A DNA stretch of 8,899 nt, taken from positions 1 to 8,899 of the forward strand of contig CANRZC010000085.1 of assembly GCA_947644185.1 (NCBI GenBank), given 5' to 3'. A program made the translations under genes and the position numbers. The notes beneath the pieces were generated by a model. That model worked only from the letters and a program-made list of their open reading frames with translations. It was not told the origin of the DNA and did no database searches. This stretch comes from an uncultured Acetatifactor sp. GTDB lineage: Bacteria > Bacillota > Clostridia > Lachnospirales > Lachnospiraceae. Positions 1 to 6,358 of this stretch are shown piece by piece. Numbering within the stretch: the stretch's first letter is position 1; the number at the start of each line of letters is the position of its first letter.

Positions 1-43
1 ACCCTTAGCAGGGGCGCCTCTTCGGCCTCTTGAGTATTTCTCC
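1..43 (-). tRNA. tRNA-Ser (anticodon GCU), 3' part cut by window edge
   Basis: The first 43 bases of a serine tRNA read leftward from position 43. Seen directly: a 7-base 5' acceptor strand GGAGAAA, then TA, a D stem CTC/GAG around the loop AAGAGGCCGAA, a G, an anticodon 5' strand CGCCC, the loop CTGCTAA and the start of the 3' strand GGGT. The anticodon GCT lies at positions 9-7 and reads AGC/AGU codons. The long variable arm, T arm and 3' acceptor strand lie beyond the edge, so the class II fold cannot be checked here. The layout matches bacterial tRNA-Ser(GCU). It is preceded by its own strong promoter at 105-133 and a leader of about 55 bases that would be removed by RNase P. Confidence 0.9.
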
Positions 44-104
44 TTAATCCGAACTTATGTGATGTCACTATGCTATTTTAGCCCTTTGGTATGGCACAAA
101 TGTT

Positions 105-133
105 ATTATACATAAAAGGACTTCTCTTGTCAA
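105..133 (-). promoter_or_regulatory. Consensus sigma-A promoter for the tRNA-Ser gene
   Basis: On the minus strand a perfect -35 box TTGACA (133-128) and a perfect -10 box TATAAT (110-105) are separated by exactly 17 bases. The stretch just upstream (GAAAAAGTAA, ending at 134) is A-rich and could act as an UP element, which suits a stable-RNA promoter. Transcription would start near position 98 and run into the tRNA at 43. It lies 53 bases downstream of the fumarase beta stop, so the tRNA does not depend on the fumarase operon. The start site is inferred from box positions only. Confidence 0.88.
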
Positions 134-173
134 TTACTTTTTCAATGTTTCTTGGCATTTTCAGCGCAATTTT

Positions 174-204
174 CAGGACAGGGCCGTTATCGGCGATATT
201 CCTG
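174..204 (-). other. Weak hairpin across the fumarase beta stop codon
   Basis: On the minus strand an inner stem GCCG/CGGC closes a four-base loop ATAA that contains most of the stop codon. An outer stem CAGGA/TCCTG (204-200 with 178-174) is separated from it by a 5-by-4 base internal loop. No run of T follows, only AAAATTGCGC, so it is not a standard intrinsic terminator. It might slow 3' exonuclease decay or be chance. It is the only candidate end structure between the fumarase genes and the tRNA promoter. Confidence 0.25.
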
Positions 205-735
205 GACCGCTGTTTCATATAAGTCATTTCCTGCGGCATCCATCACTACAATCACTGGAAAGTCCTTCACTTCTAGTTTTCGGATGGCTTCTGTGCCCAA
301 ATCTTCATAGGCAATCACTTCTGAAGCAATGATTGCCCGTGACAATAGTGCACCTGCACCACCTACAGCGGCAAAGTAGACTGCCTGGTTGCGCACAATG
401 GCATCCTTCACTGTCTCACGGCGTTTCCCTTTGCCTATCATCCCCCGCAGACCCAAATCCAGAAGCGCAGGCGCGTATTTGTCCATGCGGCTGGCCGTGG
501 TGGGTCCTGCAGAGCCGATTGGCCTCCCTGCTCTGGCAGGAGAGGGGCCCATATAATAGATCACATTGTCTTTCATAGGAAACGGTAGTTCTTCTCCCCG
601 CTCTAATGCTTCGTACATTCTCTTATGGGCAGCATCTCTGGCAGTATAGATGGTTCCTGTCAGGTATACATAGTCCCCTGCCTGCAGGGAGATGGCGGTT
701 TGGGCAGATAGCGGTACTGTAATATGTCTTTCCAT
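187..735 (-). CDS. fumB: Fumarate hydratase class I, beta subunit
   Basis: This is the smaller subunit of a two-subunit, iron-sulfur fumarase (fumarate + water to L-malate), acting in the cytosol with the alpha subunit encoded just upstream. Family features seen: GTIYTARDAAHKR at residues 27-39, YMGPSPA at 61-67, the GSAGPTTASRMD block starting at residue 74, GKG at 101-103, and the C-terminal YEDLGTEAIRKLEVKDFP block at 143-160. The length of 182 residues is normal for a separate beta chain; in one-chain class I fumarases this is the C-terminal domain. It starts with ATG, 13 bases after the alpha stop, with AGGGG as ribosome binding site about 8 bases upstream. L(+)-tartrate dehydratase beta (TtdB) is the closest alternative and cannot be excluded from sequence alone. 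Confidence 0.93.
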   Translation of the reverse strand: MERHITVPLSAQTAISLQAGDYVYLTGTIYTARDAAHKRMYEALERGEELPFPMKDNVIYYMGPSPARAGRPIGSAGPTTASRMDKYAPALLDLGLRGMIGKGKRRETVKDAIVRNQAVYFAAVGGAGALLSRAIIASEVIAYEDLGTEAIRKLEVKDFPVIVVMDAAGNDLYETAVQEYRR

Positions 736-748
736 TTTCGGTTCCCCT

Positions 749-1591
749 TTATATAGTTCTCACTGCATGGCGATTCACATGACAGCAGATGTTCACTGCC
801 ACAGGCAGCCCTGCGATATGGGTAGGATAAGTTTCAATGTTCACTGCCAGTGCAGTGGTGGTCCCTCCCAGGCCCCCAGGCCCGATGCCAGAGCCATTGA
901 TTTTCTCCAGCAGCTCTTTCTCCAGCTCACATACATATGGTATCCTTGAGCGTTCATTGACTGGACGGGTCAGAGCATGTTTTGCCATCAGTGCGCATTT
1001 TTCAAAGGTTCCACCTATGCCTACACCTACCACCATAGGCGGGCAGGCATTGGGCCCGGCATCCTCCACTGCCTTTTGTACTGCCTCTTTCACTCCCTCT
1101 ATTCCATCCGAGGGCTTCAGCATAAACACCCGGCTCATATTTTCGCTGCCAAAGCCCTTGGGTGCCACTGTGATTTTTACTTTATCTCCTGGTACAATAG
1201 AGCAATGTATCACCGCAGGTGTATTGTCTTTGGTATTTTCCCGCAATATAGGATCCTTTACAACAGATTTGCGCAAAAAGCCTTCCGTATAACCCTGTCG
1301 AACGCCTTCATGGATGGCCTCCTCCAGCGCCCCTCCCTGAAAGTGCACCTCTTGGCCGATTTCCAGAAAGACAACCGCCATTCCTGTGTCCTGGCATATG
1401 GGAATCCTATCGACTTTTGCGATCTCCATGTTCTCCTGAAGCTGACCCAATATCTGTCTGCCCAAAGGGGACACCTCTTCTCCGGCCGCTGTCTGCATAG
1501 CACATTTCATGTCCTCTGAAAGAGAATGGTTGGCTTCGATACACATTTCTTTTATAGCTTCTATCACTTTGGAGACATTTACTTCCCTCAT
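749..1591 (-). CDS. fumA: Fumarate hydratase class I, alpha subunit
   Basis: This is the catalytic, [4Fe-4S]-bearing subunit of a class I hydro-lyase that interconverts fumarate and L-malate; the cluster makes such enzymes oxygen-sensitive, which fits an anaerobe. Expected cluster cysteines are visible: C66 in PICQDTG, C183 in NACPPMVVGVGIGG, and C269 or C270 in VNICCH near the C terminus. The glycine-rich SGIGPGGLGGTTT block (234-246) is also typical. The length of 280 residues matches the two-subunit form. ATG start with AAGGAG five bases upstream. The gene sits 45 bases downstream of the HIT gene and 13 bases upstream of the beta subunit, so the pair is surely co-transcribed. The substrate could instead be L-tartrate (TtdA), but with no tartrate transporter or regulator nearby fumarase is more likely. 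Confidence 0.94.
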   Translation of the reverse strand: MREVNVSKVIEAIKEMCIEANHSLSEDMKCAMQTAAGEEVSPLGRQILGQLQENMEIAKVDRIPICQDTGMAVVFLEIGQEVHFQGGALEEAIHEGVRQGYTEGFLRKSVVKDPILRENTKDNTPAVIHCSIVPGDKVKITVAPKGFGSENMSRVFMLKPSDGIEGVKEAVQKAVEDAGPNACPPMVVGVGIGGTFEKCALMAKHALTRPVNERSRIPYVCELEKELLEKINGSGIGPGGLGGTTTALAVNIETYPTHIAGLPVAVNICCHVNRHAVRTI

Positions 1592-1636
1592 ATCTGCTCC
1601 TTACTCCCCGCAATCTTTATTCTGCCAGCCACAGCC

Positions 1637-2047
1637 CTATTCCACAATACGCTTTCTGATAGCCTCCAGCTCCTCCTGGCTGGGTTTCCCGGGATTCCAA
1701 TTAATGCGCTGTCCATCATCCATGTATCTGGGTATCAGGTGAAGATGGAAGTGGTGTACTGTCTGCCCTGCTGTCTCTCCATTGTTCTGTACCAGATTCA
1801 GTCCATCGCAGGAAAGCTTCTCTGTGATCCTTCTAGCCATTTTCTGAGCCAGCACCATTACTTTAGAGGCGGTCTGCTCTGGAAGGTCGTAGAGGTTTTC
1901 AGCATGCTCCTTTGGCAGGATCAACGCATGCCCTTTGGTGGCAGGCCCTAAATCCAGAATCACCCGAAAATCTTCATCTTCATACAATGTTTTGGAGGGA
2001 ATCTCTCCATTTGCAATTTTACAGAAAATACAATCTTCTTTTCTCAA
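1637..2047 (-). CDS. HIT family (histidine triad) nucleotide-binding protein
   Basis: A 136-residue HIT protein of the HINT branch, a cytosolic hydrolase of nucleoside phosphoramidates or related AMP conjugates. The triad motif is intact: H99-F-H101-L-H103 within VHHFHLHLIPR. The N-terminal C6-I-F-C9 pair, with H48 and a triad histidine, matches the zinc site found in many bacterial members. GHALILPKEH (39-48) is the usual strand before the active site. The start is TTG: an in-frame TGA lies only one codon upstream, and GGAGAG is 7 bases ahead. It begins 18 bases after the flavodoxin-SCP2 stop and is followed 45 bases later by fumarase alpha. The physiological substrate cannot be read from sequence, and no functional link to fumarase is implied beyond co-transcription. 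Confidence 0.94.
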   Translation of the reverse strand: MRKEDCIFCKIANGEIPSKTLYEDEDFRVILDLGPATKGHALILPKEHAENLYDLPEQTASKVMVLAQKMARRITEKLSCDGLNLVQNNGETAGQTVHHFHLHLIPRYMDDGQRINWNPGKPSQEELEAIRKRIVE

Positions 2048-2054
2048 TTTTCAA

Positions 2055-2060
2055 CTCTCC
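2055..2060 (-). promoter_or_regulatory. Ribosome binding site fixing the TTG start of the HIT gene
   Basis: GGAGAG on the minus strand lies 7 bases before TTG at 2047. In-frame TGA just upstream (TGA-AAA-TTG) leaves no earlier start, and a later start would remove the zinc-type C-X2-C motif. Confidence 0.75.
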
Positions 2061-2065
2061 ATTCT

Positions 2066-3067
2066 CTATGATTTCTCTTCAAATTGAAACAGCTGATCCA
2101 GTGATCTCAGGAGCTTAAAGTCTCCCTTTGCTTTCATGGCACCAGACATAAAGGCCCTCTGGAAAGTCATTCTCCCGTTTACAATATCCTCCATGGTGGA
2201 CTTTCCCAGCTGCATTTCCACATCCGGCTTCTCACAGACACCATACCTGCATTCCAGCAAAGAGCCATCCACGGATAGAATAAGCTTCTTCTTTTTCTCT
2301 CCTATGGCAAAGGAGTATTCGGCTCTGCAGCCTGCCTGAGGTTGAAAGACCTTTTTAAAGGCTGCCAGGTACTCCTCCTCATTGTCCATTCCCTCCTCAT
2401 CCAGCATATCCCGAAATAGGCTGGTCAGTTCCCGGATGTCCTGCTTCTGGCGCTGCACATAGCTGTCGTCCGACACATACTGGGACAATTGCTCTGTCTC
2501 CTGAGGGGTCAGGTTATTGGTCTTTGGCACGGCTATTTTCTGTTTCACTGCCTGGTTGCTGGCAGGGAAGCAGGCCATATGCTGATTGATGGAGCGGTAC
2601 ATGTTCTCAGCCTTTTTTTCGATGATTCTAATGTACTGTTCATTCATTTCCAGTGTGACGGTATTTTCAATATAGCCGCAGATGCCACTGCAGGGCAGGC
2701 CACCCAGGATCTCCCACGCAGTGGACAGGTTTAGCTTTGCCTCCCGCTCTCCGTAGGTGGTGGACATGACTACAGGGCACATATAGATCTCTGCCATCTT
2801 CTCTTTATCCCCGAACAGCCAGCAGGCATCCAAAAACTGCTGCATATATCCGCCGATGCCATACCATTCCACAGTAGTGGCAAGAATGATGCCGTCTGCG
2901 TTCTTCAAGGTCTGGGGAAGTGTGGCAATGGCATTTTTACTTTCAAACAGATTATAGCGCGTGACATTCACCCGCAGCTCCTCTAAAATTTCCTGCATTT
3001 TGTTGATGACGAACAAGGTAGGATCATCGATAATCCCTCTGCCGCCATAATAAATATTAATATTCAA
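2066..3067 (-). CDS. Flavodoxin-like oxidoreductase fused to a C-terminal SCP2 domain
   Basis: Two domains are visible. Residues 1 to about 165 have a flavodoxin/NADPH-dependent FMN-reductase fold: a first strand INIYYGG, then ADGIILATTVEWYGIGGYMQQFLDAC, which resembles the region around the flavin in such proteins, and PVVMSTTYGERE. The usual phosphate-loop pattern with clustered Ser/Thr/Arg is weak here (GGRGIIDDPT). After a linker rich in charged residues, about 230-332 form an SCP2-type lipid-binding domain, ending in the characteristic FQRAFMSGAMKAKGDFKLL. The likely role is a flavin-dependent redox step on a bound hydrophobic ligand; the ligand is unknown. I chose TTG at 3067 because GAGGTG sits 5 bases before it; the GTG at 3073 overlaps that site and an in-frame TGA lies just upstream. 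Residue numbers above count from the GTG and are two higher than from the TTG. The gene lies between the rhomboid and HIT genes in the same operon. Confidence 0.85.
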   Translation of the reverse strand: MNINIYYGGRGIIDDPTLFVINKMQEILEELRVNVTRYNLFESKNAIATLPQTLKNADGIILATTVEWYGIGGYMQQFLDACWLFGDKEKMAEIYMCPVVMSTTYGEREAKLNLSTAWEILGGLPCSGICGYIENTVTLEMNEQYIRIIEKKAENMYRSINQHMACFPASNQAVKQKIAVPKTNNLTPQETEQLSQYVSDDSYVQRQKQDIRELTSLFRDMLDEEGMDNEEEYLAAFKKVFQPQAGCRAEYSFAIGEKKKKLILSVDGSLLECRYGVCEKPDVEMQLGKSTMEDIVNGRMTFQRAFMSGAMKAKGDFKLLRSLDQLFQFEEKS

Positions 3068-3072
3068 TCCCA

Positions 3073-3078
3073 CACCTC
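3073..3078 (-). promoter_or_regulatory. Ribosome binding site pointing to a TTG start for the flavodoxin-SCP2 gene
   Basis: GAGGTG on the minus strand is 5 bases before TTG at 3067 (7 bases counted from the GAGG core). The alternative GTG at 3073 shares a base with this site and would have no spacing. A TGA codon in frame just upstream rules out anything earlier. Confidence 0.65.
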
Positions 3079-3120
3079 ACAATCCATTTTCTAGTCTCCC
3101 TGATAGTGCTCCACAAAAGC

Positions 3121-3714
3121 TTACCTTCTTTTTCCCTGTGTCCCTCGGCTGAAAAAGCACAGAATCCCAGCGGCCACAAATCCGGTAAGCAAGCCCCCCA
3201 CATGGGCCACATTGTCGATGTTGGGGCTCACAAATCCGCTGTATAGGGAGTACACTATCATAAATATCACTCTGCCCGGTGTCACATTGGCCATCCTTTT
3301 GTCAGAGAGCAATACCATGGCAAGCAATACCCCGTCCAATCCAAACACTGCCCCGCTGGCCCCCAGAGAGCCTGTGGGATCACTGTGAAGAAATCTGGAC
3401 CAAAGAGAAAACAGATTCCCGCCAATGCCGGAAAGGAAATAGAGCACACCATACATGGTATGTCCCACTTCCATTTCAATCATGGACCCCAGGAAGTATA
3501 ATATCAGCATATTGTTGAATAAATGTCTTATCCCACTGTGGAGAAACATAGACCACAATATTCTGCCATATTCATGCCTTACAAACACCTCTACAGGATC
3601 CAGCACCCCCACATTGTATAGGAAATCTCCGGTTAATTTGCAGATGACAAAGACAATACAATTGATTGCCACCAAAGCTATGCTCACAATAGGTCTATAT
3701 TTCAATGACCGCAA
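3121..3714 (-). CDS. Rhomboid family intramembrane serine protease
   Basis: A 197-residue membrane protein with about six hydrophobic segments, the minimal bacterial rhomboid core. Rhomboids cleave transmembrane segments of other membrane proteins inside the lipid bilayer. The catalytic dyad is present: S120 in G-A-S-G and H171 in NVAHVGG. The supporting HxxxN of the second helix (H64 to N68, in GIRHLFNN) is also intact, as are glycine-rich helix contacts such as GIGGN and GGLLTG. The start is TTG at 3714, chosen because AGGAGG sits 9 bases upstream; the frame closes at a TAA near 3759-3757 with no better start between. It is the first gene after the promoter at 3754-3782 and is followed by the flavodoxin-SCP2 gene after about 53 bases. 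The substrate is unknown; the neighbouring SGNH membrane protein is one untested possibility. Confidence 0.94.
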   Translation of the reverse strand: MRSLKYRPIVSIALVAINCIVFVICKLTGDFLYNVGVLDPVEVFVRHEYGRILWSMFLHSGIRHLFNNMLILYFLGSMIEMEVGHTMYGVLYFLSGIGGNLFSLWSRFLHSDPTGSLGASGAVFGLDGVLLAMVLLSDKRMANVTPGRVIFMIVYSLYSGFVSPNIDNVAHVGGLLTGFVAAGILCFFSRGTQGKRR

Positions 3715-3723
3715 AGGCTCTTT

Positions 3724-3729
3724 CCTCCT
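3724..3729 (-). promoter_or_regulatory. Ribosome binding site fixing the TTG start of the rhomboid gene
   Basis: A perfect AGGAGG on the minus strand lies 9 bases before TTG at 3714. The next in-frame TTG (3705) would be 18 bases away, too far. Confidence 0.8.
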
Positions 3730-3753
3730 AAATGTCTCATTTCCATCAGTTCG

Positions 3754-3782
3754 ATTTTAGCACAATTCTGCGGGCTTTTCAA
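3754..3782 (-). promoter_or_regulatory. Sigma-A promoter with extended -10, upstream of the rhomboid-to-fumarase operon
   Basis: On the minus strand TTGAAA (3782-3777) and TAAAAT (3759-3754) are 17 bases apart, with TGC directly before the -10 box, an extended -10. Each box has one mismatch from consensus. The -35 box overlaps the TGA stop of the SGNH gene, so the promoter uses the end of the upstream gene. Transcription would begin near 3747, giving a leader of about 33 bases that contains AGGAGG. It would serve the rhomboid, flavodoxin-SCP2, HIT and fumarase genes. The call is from sequence only. Confidence 0.7.
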
Positions 3783-4855
3783 TTGTAATAGCGATAGATT
3801 TCTGTCTGGGAAATCCGTTCTGTCATTTTCCTCAGTTCCGCTATGGTCTCCCCCCAATTTCTTTCGTCTACTCGATTCTCTCCATGTGTCATCAGATCCA
3901 GCATATATTGGTTCACATCCGGGCTATAGTGTATCATATCCATGTAATAATCCAGATTGCACACAATGGATTCCAGGTTTTGGAAATAGTAGACTTCCAC
4001 ATTTTCTTGGGCAATCAGCGCTGAGACCATATGGTCCAATGTATAAATTCTTCTCTCCAGCTCTCCATTTACATAAGCGCAGTCCCACCACAATAGGGAG
4101 AGCGGTGGAATCAGAAACCGATACTGTGTCTGGGGGTGAGCAGCCACCTGCTCTATCAGAAGCCCAATGTTCTCCGAAATCAAAGGAATTTCATTGGAAA
4201 AATCCCTGGTCTGCGGCGTTTCCTCCAGCGTAATCCCCGCACGATCATAGGCCTGCATGGCCTGGGCTGCCCCGAACTCTTTTCCCCTGGCCCAGTTGTA
4301 TGCCTGGCCTCCTGTGTTGAGCCCCTCATGCCCATAAGCCAGCATAAAGGGAATCTTCTCCAGCAGCACTTCCTTATTAAACAAATAGGGCAAATCATCC
4401 AGCATGGTCTCTGTGTGGAGATATCTGGGCACATCCTCCCCGTACAAGGTCACTTCTGTGGAAGCCTCCACAGAGGCTATGTCCAGACACCAAAATACAT
4501 TCTTAAGCTCCTGCTCTTCCTGGGCCATCTCCAGATAGTAGAGCAGATCTGCCACAGAGCCAGAAGCCCTGATGACTTTCAGTGTATGGCACCCATAGTT
4601 CTCATCTAAAAAAGCACTGTCAAAATTCTCTGCCAGGGAGGAACCAACCAATACGCTGTCGTAGTCAAAGTTCCGTATGGTTCCTGGCATCTGGTTGTCC
4701 CTGTCATTGAGCACTGCCTCCAATCCAAAAAAGGGCTTATGATATTGATAGAACGGATCCAACAACCAGACAACACTGGCTATCAGCGCCATCTCTACCC
4801 CTATGACAAGGAGTAGCCTTTTGATTGCCTTCTTTTTTTCCAATTCTCCCATCAT
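3779..4855 (-). CDS. Membrane-anchored SGNH-hydrolase-like protein, partner of the MBOAT acyltransferase (AlgJ/AlgX/DltD-like)
   Basis: A 358-residue protein with a short basic cytoplasmic start (EKKKAIKR), one membrane segment at about 12-32, and a large domain that should face outside the membrane. SGNH-type features: VLVGSSLAENF, with S73 in the place of the nucleophile of the GDS block, and a late D306-M-I-H309 pair in the D-x-x-H arrangement of the catalytic acid and base. Proteins of this kind sit beside MBOAT acyltransferases and help transfer an acyl group to an exported polymer (AlgJ/AlgX in alginate, DltD in teichoic acid D-alanylation). It starts ATG-ATG, 15 bases after the MBOAT stop, with AAGG 7 bases upstream, so the two are translated together. 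Overall similarity to named families is low by eye, so the role rests on motifs and context. The acceptor glycan is not identified. Confidence 0.82.
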   Translation of the reverse strand: MMGELEKKKAIKRLLLVIGVEMALIASVVWLLDPFYQYHKPFFGLEAVLNDRDNQMPGTIRNFDYDSVLVGSSLAENFDSAFLDENYGCHTLKVIRASGSVADLLYYLEMAQEEQELKNVFWCLDIASVEASTEVTLYGEDVPRYLHTETMLDDLPYLFNKEVLLEKIPFMLAYGHEGLNTGGQAYNWARGKEFGAAQAMQAYDRAGITLEETPQTRDFSNEIPLISENIGLLIEQVAAHPQTQYRFLIPPLSLLWWDCAYVNGELERRIYTLDHMVSALIAQENVEVYYFQNLESIVCNLDYYMDMIHYSPDVNQYMLDLMTHGENRVDERNWGETIAELRKMTERISQTEIYRYYN

Positions 4856-4870
4856 CTGCTTACCTTTCAG

Positions 4871-6334
4871 CTAGAAATTAAAATACAGGAACACGCTTAC
4901 CTGAGATAGGGAAATAAAGGCCCAGGCAAACAAAGTGGCCAGGCAAAGGGTCCCCATCTTCGTATGTCCTCTCTTTCGAATCCATTCCTCTGCCTTGGGA
5001 CCACAGATCAGCCCTATGCTCAAAATAGAAAGCAGCAGAAAACAGCACAGGAAAAAGACATTCACCAGGCCTGGCGCAAACATCCCCAGGAGCTTAAACA
5101 TGGCATAATTTTCCGGGAAAATCAAAGTGTTACACACCCCCAGCAACATCCCTTGGTTGCCCGCTGTGAAAAGCTTGCGCCACAGTAGGGCCGCCATGTC
5201 CAGGGAATCGCTGCGAAAGATAGAAAAGGACAGGGTGACAAAAACGGCAGTGGCAAGGCGATTCATCCATTCCCACCGAAACCGCGCCTTCGGAAATGCT
5301 GTCTCAAAGACCACTGCCAGGCCATGCATCAGCCCCCATAGCACAAAGGTCCAGTTGGCGCCATGCCACAGCCCACTGGCCAAAAACACTATCAAAAGAT
5401 TCAGGCATTGCCTTGCTTTTCCCTTTCTGTTTCCCCCCAGGGGAATATAGATGTACTGGGACAGGAAACGTGACAGTGTCATATGCCATCTGCGCCAAAA
5501 CTCCCGGACAGAGGTTGCCTGAAAGGGTGAATCGAAGTTTTCAGGAAGCCAAAAGCCCAACATCCTGGCAATGCCCCTGGCCATATCGCAATAGCCACTA
5601 AAATCAAAATACAGTTCCATCATATACCATATAATGGTAATCCATGCTGCCGGCGTATCCAGCGCTGCAATATTATTGTATTCCGCATTGACTAAAACCG
5701 CCAGGGAATCCGCCAGCAGCACTTTTTTGGCCAGTCCCAGAATGAACAGCGTAACGCCGTCATAAAAATCCCCCCAGGAAAAGCGTCTGTTCTCTCTGCG
5801 CTGTAGCTGGGGCACCAACTCGCTGTGGAGCACAATGGGACCTGCTACCAGCTGGGGGAAAAAGCTCACAAAAAAGGCATAGTCCAGGATACCATAATGG
5901 GGCGCACTCCCCTTATATCTTTCCATCACAAAGGAAAGCTGCTGAAAGGTAAAAAAGCTGATGCCAAGGGGAAGGGCAATCTTTTCTATCTGAATATCCG
6001 TATGAAGGAAAAAATTACAGTTGTCTATAAAAAAATTGAAATACTTGAAATAGAACAAAAGCCCTATGTTCCCGAAAATGCCACAGACAGCCAATGCCCT
6101 TCGCCGCCTGGGTGCCTGCTGTCCTTCCATTAACCAGCTCAAAAAATAGTTCCCTGCCAGGCTGGCCAGCAGAATCCAAAGGTAATATCTATTATAATAT
6201 CCATAGAACCAAAAGGACATACCCACTAAAAATAGCTTCGCATAAGAAGGATTCTCCAGCCTTTGAAGCAGGAACCACCCCAAAATTCCCAGCGGAAGGA
6301 ATATGGTAATGAATATCACAGAATTAAAAAGCAT
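4871..6334 (-). CDS. MBOAT family membrane O-acyltransferase (AlgI/DltB-like)
   Basis: A 487-residue polytopic membrane protein, close in length to AlgI-type MBOATs, opening with the typical MLFNSVIFITIFLPL. MBOAT proteins carry an acyl group from a cytosolic donor through the membrane to an extracytoplasmic acceptor. Hallmarks seen: LPLGISFFTFQQLSF (121-135), FFPQLVAGPI (158-167), ELYFDFSGYCDMARG (240-254), REFWRRWHMTLSRFL with H284, and FLASGLWHGANW with the invariant histidine H324. ATG start with AGAGG 8 bases upstream, 24 bases after the glycosyltransferase stop. The SGNH partner follows after 15 bases. No DltA- or DltC-like gene is in the window, which argues against D-alanylation of teichoic acid and for O-acetylation of a glycan, though this is inference. 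A Wnt-type or phospholipid-acylating MBOAT is unlikely given the neighbours. Confidence 0.93.
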   Translation of the reverse strand: MLFNSVIFITIFLPLGILGWFLLQRLENPSYAKLFLVGMSFWFYGYYNRYYLWILLASLAGNYFLSWLMEGQQAPRRRRALAVCGIFGNIGLLFYFKYFNFFIDNCNFFLHTDIQIEKIALPLGISFFTFQQLSFVMERYKGSAPHYGILDYAFFVSFFPQLVAGPIVLHSELVPQLQRRENRRFSWGDFYDGVTLFILGLAKKVLLADSLAVLVNAEYNNIAALDTPAAWITIIWYMMELYFDFSGYCDMARGIARMLGFWLPENFDSPFQATSVREFWRRWHMTLSRFLSQYIYIPLGGNRKGKARQCLNLLIVFLASGLWHGANWTFVLWGLMHGLAVVFETAFPKARFRWEWMNRLATAVFVTLSFSIFRSDSLDMAALLWRKLFTAGNQGMLLGVCNTLIFPENYAMFKLLGMFAPGLVNVFFLCCFLLLSILSIGLICGPKAEEWIRKRGHTKMGTLCLATLFAWAFISLSQVSVFLYFNF

Positions 6335-6358
6335 AGCCTTATCCTCTCCCCATGGGAA

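Noticed and set aside
59..68. Near-palindrome GTGATGTCAC in the tRNA leader, as an operator
   Set aside because: Arms of only four bases, no extension on either side and no regulator nearby; expected by chance.
174..204. Hairpin as an intrinsic terminator for the fumarase operon
   Set aside because: The stems are short and broken by an internal loop, and no run of T follows; kept only as a weak structure.
837..1519. Long open frames on the plus strand opposite fumarase alpha (837-1292 and 977-1519)
   Set aside because: They lie antisense to a well-supported gene, resemble no family I know, and have no ribosome binding site context that stands out; they are shadows of the minus-strand codon pattern.
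1592..1636. A separate promoter for the fumarase pair in the 45-base gap after the HIT gene
   Set aside because: No -35/-10 pair with acceptable spacing was seen; the gap is explained by the ribosome binding site and ordinary spacing.
3757..3777. Possible terminator between the SGNH and rhomboid genes
   Set aside because: Only CGCA/TGTG pairing with a small loop and no T tract; the same bases are better explained as promoter spacer.
5127..5601. Overlapping open frames on the plus strand opposite the MBOAT gene
   Set aside because: Rich in Pro, Ser, Arg and His without domain features, and antisense to an intact membrane protein gene.
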